Shown here: positions 1 through 9,094 of the stretch, one piece after another | How the letters are laid out: each line of letters begins with the position of its first letter | How positions within the stretch are numbered: the first letter of the stretch is position 1 | NCBI GenBank assembly: GCA_020216805.1 | Contig: JAIWNN010000024.1 | Coordinates: 1-10,000 of the forward strand | Direction: 5' to 3' | DNA from: Desulfarculus sp. | GTDB taxonomy: Bacteria > Desulfobacterota > Desulfarculia > Desulfarculales > Desulfarculaceae | DNA: 10,000 nt | Notes under the pieces: generated by a model | What the model was told of the DNA's origin: nothing | Database searches by the model: none | The model's input: only the letters and a program-made list of their open reading frames with translations | Position numbers and translations under genes: made by a program

Positions 1-916
1 AGATGTCCGGGGTGATGTACTGGGGCTCCTCCTCGCTGACCTGGCGTCCCGGCTTGGGGTCCAGCTTGCGGATCACCTCCAGGGCGTCGGCCACCTCGTC
101 CAGGCTGACCCCCAGCCGCTTGGCGATGACCTGGTAGTTGCGCCGCTCCAGGTCGCCCAGGTGCTGCTCCAGGATGTCGAAGACCAAATCGTGGCCGGGG
201 TAGAGCTCGGTGGCCTGGATCAGCAGGCACTCCTGGAGGTCGCGGGCGGCCACCCCCAGGGGGTCGAACTGCTGGATCACCTTCAGCACCGTCTCCACCG
301 CCGCGGGCGTGGTCTGGGCGGTCTGGGCCAGGTCCTCCAGGGAAATCTGCAAGTATCCGTCTTCATTGAGGTTGCCTATGATCATGGCCCCGATGTTCAT
401 CTGCTCTTCGTCGAGGGCGGCCATGCGCAGCTGCCAGAGCAGGTGCTCTTTGAGCGAGGCGGACTTGGTGAGCATGGCCTCGAAGGAGGGGGTCTCGCGG
501 TCCTCCAGGCCGCCGACCTCGCCCCCGGCCGGGGCCGAGGAGTACTCGCCCAGGTAGTTCTCCCAGTCGAAATCCTCCTTCACCTCGTCGGTCAGCCGCA
601 CCTCATCCAGGCCGTCGGCCGCCTCGCGGGCCTCGCCGGCCGGTCCGGCGTCGGTCTCCCCTCCGGTCTCGTAGGCGGTCTCGCTGGCCTCGGTGCGTTC
701 GGCGGAGACGCTGGCCTCGGCCTCCAACTGGCTGGCCTCGGCCTCGCCCAGCATCTCCTCGGACTCCTCCAGCATGGGGTTTTCCAACAACTCCTGCTGG
801 ATGGTCTCGGCCAGCTCCAGGCGGTTGAGCTGCAAGAGCTTGATGGCCTGCTGCAACTGGGGGGTCATCACCAGTTGCTGGCTCAGCTTGAGGCTTTGCT
901 TGATCTCCAGGCCCAT
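1..916 (-). CDS. rpoN: RNA polymerase sigma-54 factor RpoN (partial, C-terminus beyond left edge)
   Basis: Alternative sigma factor that directs RNA polymerase to -24/-12 promoters opened by AAA+ activators. About 305 codons are present. Residues 1-50 are the glutamine- and leucine-rich region I (start MGLEIKQSLKLSQQLVMTPQ, then LQQAIKLLQLNRLEL and ENPMLEE), the part that binds activator and blocks melting. Residues about 52-125 are a very acidic, low-complexity region II rich in Glu, Ala and Ser. From about 130 (DFDWENYLGEY) the core-binding region III begins, with NEDGYL and FDPLGVAARDLQECLL, and the window ends after LDPKPGRQ and YITPDI. The DNA-binding helix-turn-helix and the RpoN box lie outside. 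The ATG at 916-914 is chosen because region I begins there; its Shine-Dalgarno is weak (GGGCGAG). It follows lptB by 115 nt on the same strand, the usual lptB-rpoN order of Proteobacteria. Family identity is secure from region I alone. Confidence 0.97.
   Translation of the reverse strand, partial: MGLEIKQSLKLSQQLVMTPQLQQAIKLLQLNRLELAETIQQELLENPMLEESEEMLGEAEASQLEAEASVSAERTEASETAYETGGETDAGPAGEAREAADGLDEVRLTDEVKEDFDWENYLGEYSSAPAGGEVGGLEDRETPSFEAMLTKSASLKEHLLWQLRMAALDEEQMNIGAMIIGNLNEDGYLQISLEDLAQTAQTTPAAVETVLKVIQQFDPLGVAARDLQECLLIQATELYPGHDLVFDILEQHLGDLERRNYQVIAKRLGVSLDEVADALEVIRKLDPKPGRQVSEEEPQYITPDI
683..745 (-). repeat. Short in-frame direct repeats inside rpoN region II
   Basis: On the plus strand GCTGGCCTCGGCCTC occurs exactly at 710-724 and 731-745, and its first 11 bases recur at 683-693. 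The offsets, 27 and 21 nt, are multiples of three, so on the coding strand each copy encodes Glu-Ala-Ser in frame. The repeats lie in the acidic low-complexity linker of sigma-54, a segment known to vary greatly between species, and could expand or contract by slippage without breaking the frame. Confidence 0.7.
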
Positions 917-1031
917 GATTAGCTCGCCCGGCCGAGGGTGGGACGCTGGCCCGCGCGAGGACGGGCCGGAGCCCGGCCAGTCCGGGGATCGCGCAAGGGA
1001 CGGTTGCTGCTGTGGGGCGGGCGGATCATGA

Positions 1032-1754
1032 CTACAGACGGAACCTTTCTCCCAAATAGATGCGGCGGGCGATCTCGCTCTGGGCCAGGGTCTCCGGGTC
1101 GCCCTCCTCCAGCAGGGCGCCCTCGTTGAGGATGTAGGCGCGATCGCATACTCCCAGGGTCTCGCGCACGTTGTGGTCGCTGATCAGGATGCCGATGCCC
1201 CGCTCCTTGAGCTGGCGGATGATGTTCTGCAGGTCCGCCACCGCCAGGGGGTCGATGCCGGCGAAGGGTTCGTCCAGCAGGATGAAGACCGGCTCGGTGA
1301 TCAACAGCCGGGTGATCTCCACCCTCCGGCGTTCGCCGCCGGAAAGCGAGTAGGCCCGGTTGTGGCGCAGGTGGCCCACCTTCAGCTCGTCCAGGAGCTC
1401 CTCCAGGCGGGCCTCCTCGGCGCTGGCGCTGAGATCCAGGGTCTCCAACACCGCCCGCAGGTTCTCCTCCACGGTCAGCTTGCGGAAGATGCTGGGCTCC
1501 TGGGGCAGGTAGCTGATGCCCCGGCGGGCGCGCTGATACATGGGCAGGTTGGTGATATCGGTCTGGTCCAGCATGATCCGACCCTCGTCGGGGCGGATCA
1601 TGCCCACGGTCATGTAGAAGCTGGTGGTCTTGCCGGCTCCGTTGGGTCCCAAAAGCCCCACGATTTCGCGCTCGTTGAGGTTGAGCGAGACGTTGTCCAC
1701 CACCCGTCGGCCGCCGTAGATCTTGACCAGGTTGTGCAGACTCAGGCGCGCCAA
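1032..1754 (-). CDS. lptB: LPS export ABC transporter ATP-binding protein LptB
   Basis: Cytoplasmic ATPase of the LptB2FG complex that extracts LPS from the inner membrane and pushes it along the LptC-LptA bridge. The protein has 240 residues, the normal family length. Visible motifs are Walker [10 protein letters not shown] (36-44), Q-loop Gln85 in the LptB-typical stretch [18 protein letters not shown], signature LSGGE (137-141), Walker B FILLDE with catalytic Glu162, and switch His194 in ISDHNV. All catalytic residues are intact. The start is a TTG at 1754-1752: no ATG occurs in frame before residue 48, which lies after Walker A. A GGAGG sits 11 nt upstream. Only one base separates it from the lptA stop, so the two are almost certainly co-translated. 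The membrane partners lptF and lptG are not in the window. Confidence 0.97.
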   Translation of the reverse strand: MARLSLHNLVKIYGGRRVVDNVSLNLNEREIVGLLGPNGAGKTTSFYMTVGMIRPDEGRIMLDQTDITNLPMYQRARRGISYLPQEPSIFRKLTVEENLRAVLETLDLSASAEEARLEELLDELKVGHLRHNRAYSLSGGERRRVEITRLLITEPVFILLDEPFAGIDPLAVADLQNIIRQLKERGIGILISDHNVRETLGVCDRAYILNEGALLEEGDPETLAQSEIARRIYLGERFRL

Positions 1755-1755
1755 G

Positions 1756-2385
1756 CTATTTCTTGCCTCCCTGGGGGCCGCCGGCCGGCGGCTGTTCGCC
1801 CCGTTTAGGCGCGGCGGGCAGGGGGCTGGAGCCCTGTTCGGGGATGATCGTCACCGCCACCCGCTTGCCGGGCTTGCCGTGGACCACCGAGCGGTCGTCG
1901 TCCAGGAAGACGGTGATCTGCTCGCCGGAGACCTGGTTCTGGCCCCGCCAGACCGTGGCCTCGCCCTCCAGGAGGATCTTGCGGGCCCCGGCCCAGTAGG
2001 TGGCCACCCGCCCCACGCCCACCCGGTCCTTCTGGACGATCTTGACGTGCCCGATGGCCACCACCTTGCGGACCTTGCCGCCGCCGTCCATCAGCCCTTG
2101 GCTCGGCTGGGCTTCGCCGGCTTTTTCCGCCCCCGGCCGGGGCTTGGCCTCTTCCGCCTCGCGGTCGTAGTGGACTTCCAGTGTGTCGCTGTTGATGGTG
2201 ACGTCGCCCTGCACCGCCTTGACATTGCCGATGAAGTTGGCCACCTGGGCCTTGTTGTCCACCTCCAGGCGGTCGGCCACCACGTGGATGGGTTGATCGG
2301 ACTTTTCGGTGGTGAAGGCCAACGCGGCCGGCGCCCAGAGCAAGCCCACGCAGGCGGCCACGACCAACATCAACTTGCGACTCAT
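1756..2385 (-). CDS. lptA: Periplasmic LPS transport protein LptA (OstA family)
   Basis: Periplasmic bridge protein that carries LPS between LptC and the outer-membrane LptDE translocon. The 209 residues begin with a cleavable signal peptide ([23 protein letters not shown], probable cut after Ala23). The mature part opens with [39 protein letters not shown], the classic OstA beta-jellyroll repeat pattern, continued by [48 protein letters not shown]. Two departures from a minimal LptA are an insertion of about 28 residues (75-103, rich in Glu, Ala, Pro and Gly) between strands, and a Pro/Gly/Lys-rich tail (about 182-209) that looks disordered. The ATG overlaps the lptC stop by 4 nt (ATGA), and a GGAGG lies 6 nt upstream. 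Position and fold pattern agree. Confidence 0.94.
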   Translation of the reverse strand: MSRKLMLVVAACVGLLWAPAALAFTTEKSDQPIHVVADRLEVDNKAQVANFIGNVKAVQGDVTINSDTLEVHYDREAEEAKPRPGAEKAGEAQPSQGLMDGGGKVRKVVAIGHVKIVQKDRVGVGRVATYWAGARKILLEGEATVWRGQNQVSGEQITVFLDDDRSVVHGKPGKRVAVTIIPEQGSSPLPAAPKRGEQPPAGGPQGGKK

Positions 2386-3011
2386 GGTTGTCCTCCGGCT
2401 GGAGAGTCGTCCAGGGGCGAATCGGCCGTCACCCCCGGCGGCGGACCCTGGCCCTTGGGGATGAAGGTGGAATCCACTTGGCTCTTGAAGATGACCTTGC
2501 TGGCCGGCACCTCCACCAGCATGCCCTTGCCGGTGATGGAGTAATCTTTGCCCACCAAGGTGACCCAGGCGTTGGTGTCGGCCACCTGCTCCACCTCCGA
2601 ATAAGTCATCCAGTCGGTGTGCAGAGAGTGGCCGTCGTCGGTGCGTCCGACCACGTGGCCCTTCAGGGTCACCATCTGTTTCTTTTGGTCATAGGCGCCC
2701 TCGTCCCCGCTGATGTCAACATGTCCGCCCTTGTCGTTGTAGAAGCGGACCTTGACCTTCTCCAGCCAGACCGCGCCGCTGTCATCCTCGTAACGGGCGC
2801 CCTCGGCTTTGAGGGTCCATTTGCGGACCCCGTCCTTGACGTGGGTGTAGCTCAGTCCCCGCAGACGGGGCTTACCGTCGCCGGCCGGCTGCGCCTGGTC
2901 GCCAGTCTCCCCCAACGGCATCTGGGCCGGGGGGTTGAGCCAGTAGGCCGCCAGGGTGCCCGCCATCACGGCCGCGATGGCCGCCAAGATTATGAGCCTC
3001 AGGTGTTTCAC
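2382..3011 (-). CDS. lptC: LPS export protein LptC (inner-membrane anchored)
   Basis: Bitopic inner-membrane protein that receives LPS from LptB2FG and hands it to LptA. It has 209 residues, against about 190 in E. coli LptC. Residues 4-24 form one transmembrane helix (LRLIILAAIAAVMAGTLAAYW), followed by a Pro/Gln/Gly linker (26-50) and a periplasmic beta domain (about 51-184: LSYTHVKDGVRKWTLKAEGARY, GHVDISGDEGAYDQKKQMVTLKGHV, ITGKGMLVEVPASKVIFKSQV). A Pro/Gly/Asp-rich tail follows (185-209). The start is GTG at 3011-3009: the codon just upstream in frame is TAA, and a GGAGG sits 11 nt upstream. It is the first gene after a 249-bp gap with a candidate promoter, so lptC-lptA-lptB-rpoN may be transcribed independently of kdsC. 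Sequence conservation in the family is low; synteny and topology support the call. Confidence 0.92.
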   Translation of the reverse strand: MKHLRLIILAAIAAVMAGTLAAYWLNPPAQMPLGETGDQAQPAGDGKPRLRGLSYTHVKDGVRKWTLKAEGARYEDDSGAVWLEKVKVRFYNDKGGHVDISGDEGAYDQKKQMVTLKGHVVGRTDDGHSLHTDWMTYSEVEQVADTNAWVTLVGKDYSITGKGMLVEVPASKVIFKSQVDSTFIPKGQGPPPGVTADSPLDDSPAGGQP

Positions 3012-3080
3012 TTAAAGGCCAACCTCCGTTCACACCACGTCCATGGGCTGCGCGGTGAACATCAGCGGCCCTGGCGCCGG

Positions 3081-3110
3081 GGCGCACCCCTGTTACCCCC
3101 GGGGTGCGTC
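3081..3110 (-). promoter_or_regulatory. Stem-loop in the presumed 5' leader of lptC
   Basis: CGCACCCC at 3083-3090 is perfectly complementary to GGGGTGCG at 3101-3108, giving an 8-bp stem around a 10-nt loop. One further G-C pair (3081/3110) can extend it across the 3082/3109 position, which is a G-T mismatch in plus-strand letters. No T-tract follows on either strand, so a Rho-independent terminator is unlikely. If the candidate promoter at 3120-3148 is used, the hairpin would lie almost at the 5' end of the lptC transcript, 70 nt before the start codon, where it could affect mRNA stability. The inverted repeat is seen; the role is inferred. Confidence 0.5.
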
Positions 3111-3119
3111 CGCCCTGAG

Positions 3120-3148
3120 AGTATAGCCATAGCGCCTTGGCGGGTAAA
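3120..3148 (-). promoter_or_regulatory. Candidate sigma-70 promoter for lptC-lptA-lptB-rpoN
   Basis: On the minus strand TTTACC (3148-3143, 4 of 6 to the -35 consensus) is followed after 17 nt by TATACT (3125-3120, 5 of 6 to the -10 consensus). It stands about 110 nt upstream of the lptC GTG, in the only sizeable gap of the operon, and predicts a start near 3113. In E. coli the lpt genes also have promoters separate from the upstream kds genes, which makes an internal promoter plausible. This is a consensus match only. Confidence 0.45.
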
Positions 3149-3177
3149 GGCAAAATTCTTGCATGCAGGGCCAGGAG

Positions 3178-3190
3178 GCCGATTTTCGGC
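3178..3190. repeat. Small inverted repeat downstream of kdsC
   Basis: GCCGA (3178-3182) and TCGGC (3186-3190) form a 5-bp stem with a 3-nt loop. On the minus strand a run of six T (3199-3194) precedes the hairpin instead of following it, so it does not have the layout of an intrinsic terminator for kdsC. No other terminator is visible in the 3161-3260 segment. Confidence 0.3.
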
Positions 3191-3260
3191 GCCAAAAAAG
3201 CCTGATTTCATCTTCCGGCCAGGGGAAGCGACGACTCCCTGAGCCCCCGGACGAGCGCTC

Positions 3261-3788
3261 TCAGCGGTAGCGGGCGGTGACTTCCGCCCAGGCCCCGGAG
3301 CTTTTCAGCAAAAACTCGATGGCCTGGCGCACCGCCCCCCGGCCTCCGGGCAGGCTGGCCACCCAGTGGGCCGTGGCGGCCACCTCGGGGATGGCGTCGG
3401 CCGGGGCCAGGGCCAGGCCCACCGCCCGCATGGGGGGCAGGTCGATCAGGTCGTCGCCCATGTAGGCCACCTGCTCCGGGCTGAGGCGGTTGCGGTCCAT
3501 CAGCTCCTCCAGGGCCGGCAGCTTGATCTTGACCCGCTCCAGGAGCTGGTCCACCCCCAGCTCCCGGGCCCGGACCCGGTTGGCCTCGCAACCCCGGCCC
3601 GAGAGCCAGGCCATCTGGCCTCCGGCCCGCTGCCAGAGCTTGACGCCGTGGCCGTCGCGCACGTCGAAGAACTTCAGCTCCCGACCGGCGTCGTCATAGA
3701 CCACCCGGCCGTCGGTGAGCACTCCGTCCACGTCCAACACCAGCATCCGCACCCGGGCCGCCCGCGCCGCCGCCGTCAAGACCGCCAT
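3261..3788 (-). CDS. kdsC: 3-deoxy-D-manno-octulosonate 8-phosphate phosphatase KdsC
   Basis: HAD-superfamily phosphatase that converts Kdo-8-phosphate to Kdo, the step after KdsA in LPS inner-core synthesis; cytoplasmic, normally a tetramer. The 175 residues match the usual capless C0-type length. Motif I is DVDGVLTDG with nucleophile Asp19 and acid/base Asp21; motif II is Ser63 in LSGR; motif III Lys is in VKIKLPAL (Lys87 or Lys89); motif IV is GDDLIDLPPM (111-120). The C-terminal GGRGAVRQ (148-155) is the glycine-rich tail segment typical of KdsC, which separates it from other small HAD enzymes. The ATG at 3788 has GGGAGGA 7 nt upstream and lies 3 nt after the kdsA stop. kdsD, often between kdsA and kdsC, is absent here. 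Confidence 0.95.
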   Translation of the reverse strand: MAVLTAAARAARVRMLVLDVDGVLTDGRVVYDDAGRELKFFDVRDGHGVKLWQRAGGQMAWLSGRGCEANRVRARELGVDQLLERVKIKLPALEELMDRNRLSPEQVAYMGDDLIDLPPMRAVGLALAPADAIPEVAATAHWVASLPGGRGAVRQAIEFLLKSSGAWAEVTARYR

Positions 3789-3791
3789 GCC

Positions 3792-6496
<2,705 letters not shown>

Positions 6497-6556
6497 ATGG
6501 CTGGCCGAGGTCGGCGGGACAAAAACGTACCCCAAGCCGGGCCGAATCTGCTATTT

Positions 6557-6574
6557 GCTAGAGGTATGACTAGC
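6557..6574. repeat. Inverted repeat in the leader of the CBS-ACT gene
   Basis: GCTAG (6557-6561) and CTAGC (6570-6574) are perfect 5-bp arms around an 8-nt centre (AGGTATGA). It lies about 60 nt downstream of the candidate -10 element and 70 nt before the GTG start. It could be an operator half-site pair or a weak RNA hairpin; no T-tract follows. Confidence 0.3.
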
Positions 6575-6642
6575 CAAGCCGGGCGGAGCGGCCGGGTGGG
6601 GCAATCCTGGTCCGGCCACCGCACCCGGAGGGAGGGCCAAGC

Positions 6643-7236
6643 GTGAAGGTCAGAAACCACATGAGCCCCGATCCGGTCACCGTGGGGCCCGAGGCCACGG
6701 TGGACCAGGCCCTGAACCTGATGCGCCAGCACGGCATCCGACACCTGCCGGTGCTGAGCGAGGGCCGACTGGTGGGGCTGGTCACCGACAACGAGCTGCG
6801 TTCGGCCTGGTTCCCGGCCTTGCTGACCGAGGTGCAGGTCAAAGACCTGATGTCCCCCAACCCCCAGACCGTGACCGCCGACGCCACCGTCTACCAGGCC
6901 GCCCGCCTGCTCCACAATGGCCGCCTCACCGGCTTGGTGGTGCTGGACCAAGGCCGAGTGGCGGGCATCATCACCCTCACCGATGTGTTGGGGGTGCTGG
7001 TGGAGATCCTGGGCCTTTTGAGCGAGACCACCCGCCTGGACGTGCGCCTGCGCTCCGACCCGGGGGTGCTGGACAAGGTCCACGCCATCATCAGCCATCA
7101 TGGCGGGCGGGTGATCAGCCTGGCCCTGGTCTCCAGCGACGGCGACCAATGGGTCTATTCCTTCCGTCTGCAAAAAATGGAGATGGTCCCGCTGTTGGAC
7201 GAATTGCGGGCCGCGGGGCTGGAGGTTCTGGAATAA
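6643..7236 (+). CDS. CBS-CBS-ACT domain protein (AcuB-like)
   Basis: Probable cytoplasmic small-molecule sensor of 197 residues. CBS domain 1 covers about 1-54 (VRNHMSPDPVTVGPEATV, HGIRHLPVLSEGRLVGLVTDNEL) and CBS domain 2 about 66-122 (VKDLMSPNPQTVTADATV, GRVAGIITLTDVLGVLVE). Together they form a Bateman module, a type that usually binds adenine nucleotides. CBS2 keeps the ribose-contacting pattern G-x-x-T-x-x-D (108-114), while CBS1 has Glu51 in place of the Asp, so the two sites may differ in affinity. The C-terminal part (about 130-197: TRLDVRLRSDPGVLDKVHAIISHHGGRVISLALV) looks like an ACT domain, the arrangement found in AcuB-type proteins. Start GTG at 6643 with GGAGGG 6 nt upstream. 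larE begins 3 nt after the stop. No enzyme domain is present, so its target is unknown. Confidence 0.88.
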   Translation: MKVRNHMSPDPVTVGPEATVDQALNLMRQHGIRHLPVLSEGRLVGLVTDNELRSAWFPALLTEVQVKDLMSPNPQTVTADATVYQAARLLHNGRLTGLVVLDQGRVAGIITLTDVLGVLVEILGLLSETTRLDVRLRSDPGVLDKVHAIISHHGGRVISLALVSSDGDQWVYSFRLQKMEMVPLLDELRAAGLEVLE

Positions 7237-7239
7237 CCC

Positions 7240-8067
7240 TTGGCTAGCGCCATGGCAAACATGCCCGCGCCGTTGCATCCCGCTTGGCGGCGGTTGGGGG
7301 AGCGTCTGCGCGAACTGTCCCCGCTGGTGGTGGCCTTCTCGGGCGGGGTGGACTCCAGCCTGCTGCTGGCCGCGGCGGTGGAGTTCCTGGGACCGGGGGT
7401 TCCGGCGGTGCTTTGCGTCGGCCCCTTCACCGCCCCCTGGGAGGCCGAACGCGCCCGCGCCCTGGCGGCCGAGCTGGGGGCGGAGCTGATCGAGATCGAC
7501 GCCGACGAGTTGGACCAAACCGAGATCGCGGCCAACGACGCCCAGCGCTGCTATCACTGCAAGCGTCTGCGCCTGGGCCTGTTGGCCGAGCTGGCCCGCG
7601 CGCGAGGGTGGAAAAGCGTGGCCGAGGGCAGCCAACTGGACGACGCCCGCGAGCAGCGTCCCGGCAGCCGCGCGGTCAAGGAGTTGGGCGTGGCCAGCCC
7701 CCTGGCCGAGGCTGGCCTGGACAAGGCGGCGGTGCGCGCCCTGAGCCGCGCCCTGGGCCTGCCCACCGCCGAGATCCCCTCGGCCGCCTGCCTGGCCACC
7801 CGGATTCCGGCCGGCGTCCCCCTGACCGCGGAGGCCCTGGCCCGGGTGGCCCAGGGCGAGGCCGCCCTGCGCGGCTTCATCACCGGACAGATCCGCCTGC
7901 GGGACCAGTTCCCCCTGGCCCGCCTGGAGCTGGAGATCCAGACTCTGCCCAAGGCCGTCGTCGATCCCTGGCGGACGGCCATCAACAACATCCTGGAGCC
8001 GTTGGGCTATCGCCAGGTTTGCCTCGACTTGGCCGGATATCGCGTCAGCGGTCAGGAAAAAGTCTAA
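7240..8067 (+). CDS. larE: LarE-type ATP-dependent sulfur transferase (PP-loop family)
   Basis: LarE activates the pyridinium carboxylate precursor with ATP and inserts sulfur during synthesis of the nickel-pincer cofactor of lactate racemase. The 275 residues contain the PP-loop SGGVDSS (34-40), GPFTAPWEAERARALAAELG, the motif QRCYHCKR (102-109), EGSQLDDAREQRPGSRAVKELGVASPLAEAGLDK (129-162), and PSAACLATRIP (180-190). Cys184 matches the sacrificial cysteine of Lactobacillus plantarum LarE. Cys104 and Cys107 add a CxxC, giving the three-cysteine set of LarE forms reported to hold a [4Fe-4S] cluster and so recycle sulfur. The start is uncertain: TTG at 7240 is 14 nt after GGAGG; ATGs at 7252 and 7261 are alternatives without a Shine-Dalgarno. 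No larA, larB or larC is in the window, so the real substrate is unproven. Confidence 0.87.
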   Translation: MASAMANMPAPLHPAWRRLGERLRELSPLVVAFSGGVDSSLLLAAAVEFLGPGVPAVLCVGPFTAPWEAERARALAAELGAELIEIDADELDQTEIAANDAQRCYHCKRLRLGLLAELARARGWKSVAEGSQLDDAREQRPGSRAVKELGVASPLAEAGLDKAAVRALSRALGLPTAEIPSAACLATRIPAGVPLTAEALARVAQGEAALRGFITGQIRLRDQFPLARLELEIQTLPKAVVDPWRTAINNILEPLGYRQVCLDLAGYRVSGQEKV

Positions 8068-8093
8068 CGCACTAGCAGTGGGAGGTGTTTCGC

Positions 8094-9041
8094 ATGATCT
8101 CGAAAAAACGCCGCATTTTGTCGGCCATGCTCGCCCTGACGGTCGTGGCCTGCGCGGCTCCGGCCCTGGCCGCGGACAACCCTTTCCGGCCCAAACTGCC
8201 CTTCAACAGCGCCGTGGTGAAATACGAGCACAAAGGCAGTGAGCAGGGGACCTCGGTGCTCTACCTGCAGGGCGACAAGATGGCCCGGCACCGGGACACC
8301 AGATTGAGCATGATGGGCGTGAATCAGCCCAAGAAGTCCATCGAGATCACCACTCCGGAAAAGGTGATCGAAGTGGACCTGATCGGGAAGAAGGCCACCG
8401 CCTTCGGCAACATGCAGACCTATCTGGCCCAGGAGTACGACAAACTCTCCAGGGCCGAGCAGGCCACCGTGCGCAAGAACGCCGAGAAGATGGGCGCGGC
8501 CATGGCCGCCCAGTTCATGGGCAAGGGCGGCAAGCCGGAGATCAAGGAGGGGACCTACAAGGGCAAGCCGGCCCAGATCGCCACCGTGATGGGCGTCACC
8601 ACCTACACCTGGAAGGACACCCCGGTGACTCTCAAGGTCGAGGGCTCGGTGATGGGGATGAAGATGGACGAGGAGGCGGTGGACATCGCGGTCAACGGTC
8701 CGGTGCCGGGCGACGCTTTCACGGTGCCGGGAGGCATCCCGGTGGTCTTCGACAAGGAGGCCGACCAGATGCAACGCCAGATGGCGGCCAACATGATCAA
8801 CATGATGAAAGACCCCGACTTCGAGCGCAAGATGCAGTCTCAGGGCGGCCCCATGGGCGCGATGCTGGGCGGCATGATGGGCGGGGAGGCCACGCAGGAC
8901 ATGACCCCGGAGGAACGCGAGGAGCTCCAGAAGATGATGAAGGGTCGGGGGCGCGGCGGACAGCCCGGCCAGGGCATGCCCCAGGACATGAACATGGAGC
9001 AGCTTCTGCAGCAGCTCCAGGGCCAGCGGGGCGGGCGCTAG
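8094..9041 (+). CDS. Exported protein of unknown function with Met-rich C-terminus (DUF4412-like)
   Basis: Protein of 315 residues exported from the cytoplasm. The start is ATG at 8094, 8 nt after GGAGG; a GTG at 8085 in the same frame overlaps that site. The N-terminus MISKKRRILSAMLALTVVAC gives two readings: a lipobox VVAC with lipidated Cys20, or a type I signal peptide cut after ALA at 26. The domain at about 28-219 has features of exported LolA/DUF4412-like beta proteins (VVKYEHKGSEQGTSVLYLQGDKMARHRD, SIEITTPEKVIEVDLIGKKATAF, YKGKPAQIATVMGVTTYTWKDTPVTLKVEG, FTVPGGIPVVFD); the family assignment is tentative. Residues 220-315 hold 16 methionines, with MGAMLGGMMGG and Gln/Gly-rich runs, and no cysteine or histidine. 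It follows larE by 26 nt and may share its transcript. Function unknown. Confidence 0.8.
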   Translation: MISKKRRILSAMLALTVVACAAPALAADNPFRPKLPFNSAVVKYEHKGSEQGTSVLYLQGDKMARHRDTRLSMMGVNQPKKSIEITTPEKVIEVDLIGKKATAFGNMQTYLAQEYDKLSRAEQATVRKNAEKMGAAMAAQFMGKGGKPEIKEGTYKGKPAQIATVMGVTTYTWKDTPVTLKVEGSVMGMKMDEEAVDIAVNGPVPGDAFTVPGGIPVVFDKEADQMQRQMAANMINMMKDPDFERKMQSQGGPMGAMLGGMMGGEATQDMTPEEREELQKMMKGRGRGGQPGQGMPQDMNMEQLLQQLQGQRGGR

Positions 9042-9073
9042 CCTCCCGACCGAACCGCAAACCGCGCCCGGCC

Positions 9074-9094
9074 GCGGCGGGCTAGCCCCGCCGC
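9074..9094. repeat. GC-rich hairpin at the convergent gene junction
   Basis: GCGGCGGG (9074-9081) and CCCGCCGC (9087-9094) form a perfect 8-bp stem with a 5-nt loop (CTAGC) that contains the glgA stop codon (9084-9082). It lies 33 nt past the stop of the exported-protein gene. There is no T-tract on either side, so it would at best be a weak or Rho-assisted bidirectional termination or mRNA-end structure. The 40-bp gap between the two genes contains nothing else that I recognise. Confidence 0.4.

Noticed and set aside
161..922. Plus-strand open frame antisense to rpoN
   Set aside because: Clear sigma-54 region I and core-binding motifs on the minus strand account for the sequence.
3161..3260. 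Rho-independent terminator after kdsC
   Set aside because: The six-T run on the minus strand has no adjacent stable stem upstream; the nearest small stems are badly placed.
8085..8093. GTG at 8085 as start of the exported protein
   Set aside because: It overlaps the GGAGG that correctly spaces the ATG at 8094, and adds nothing to the signal sequence.
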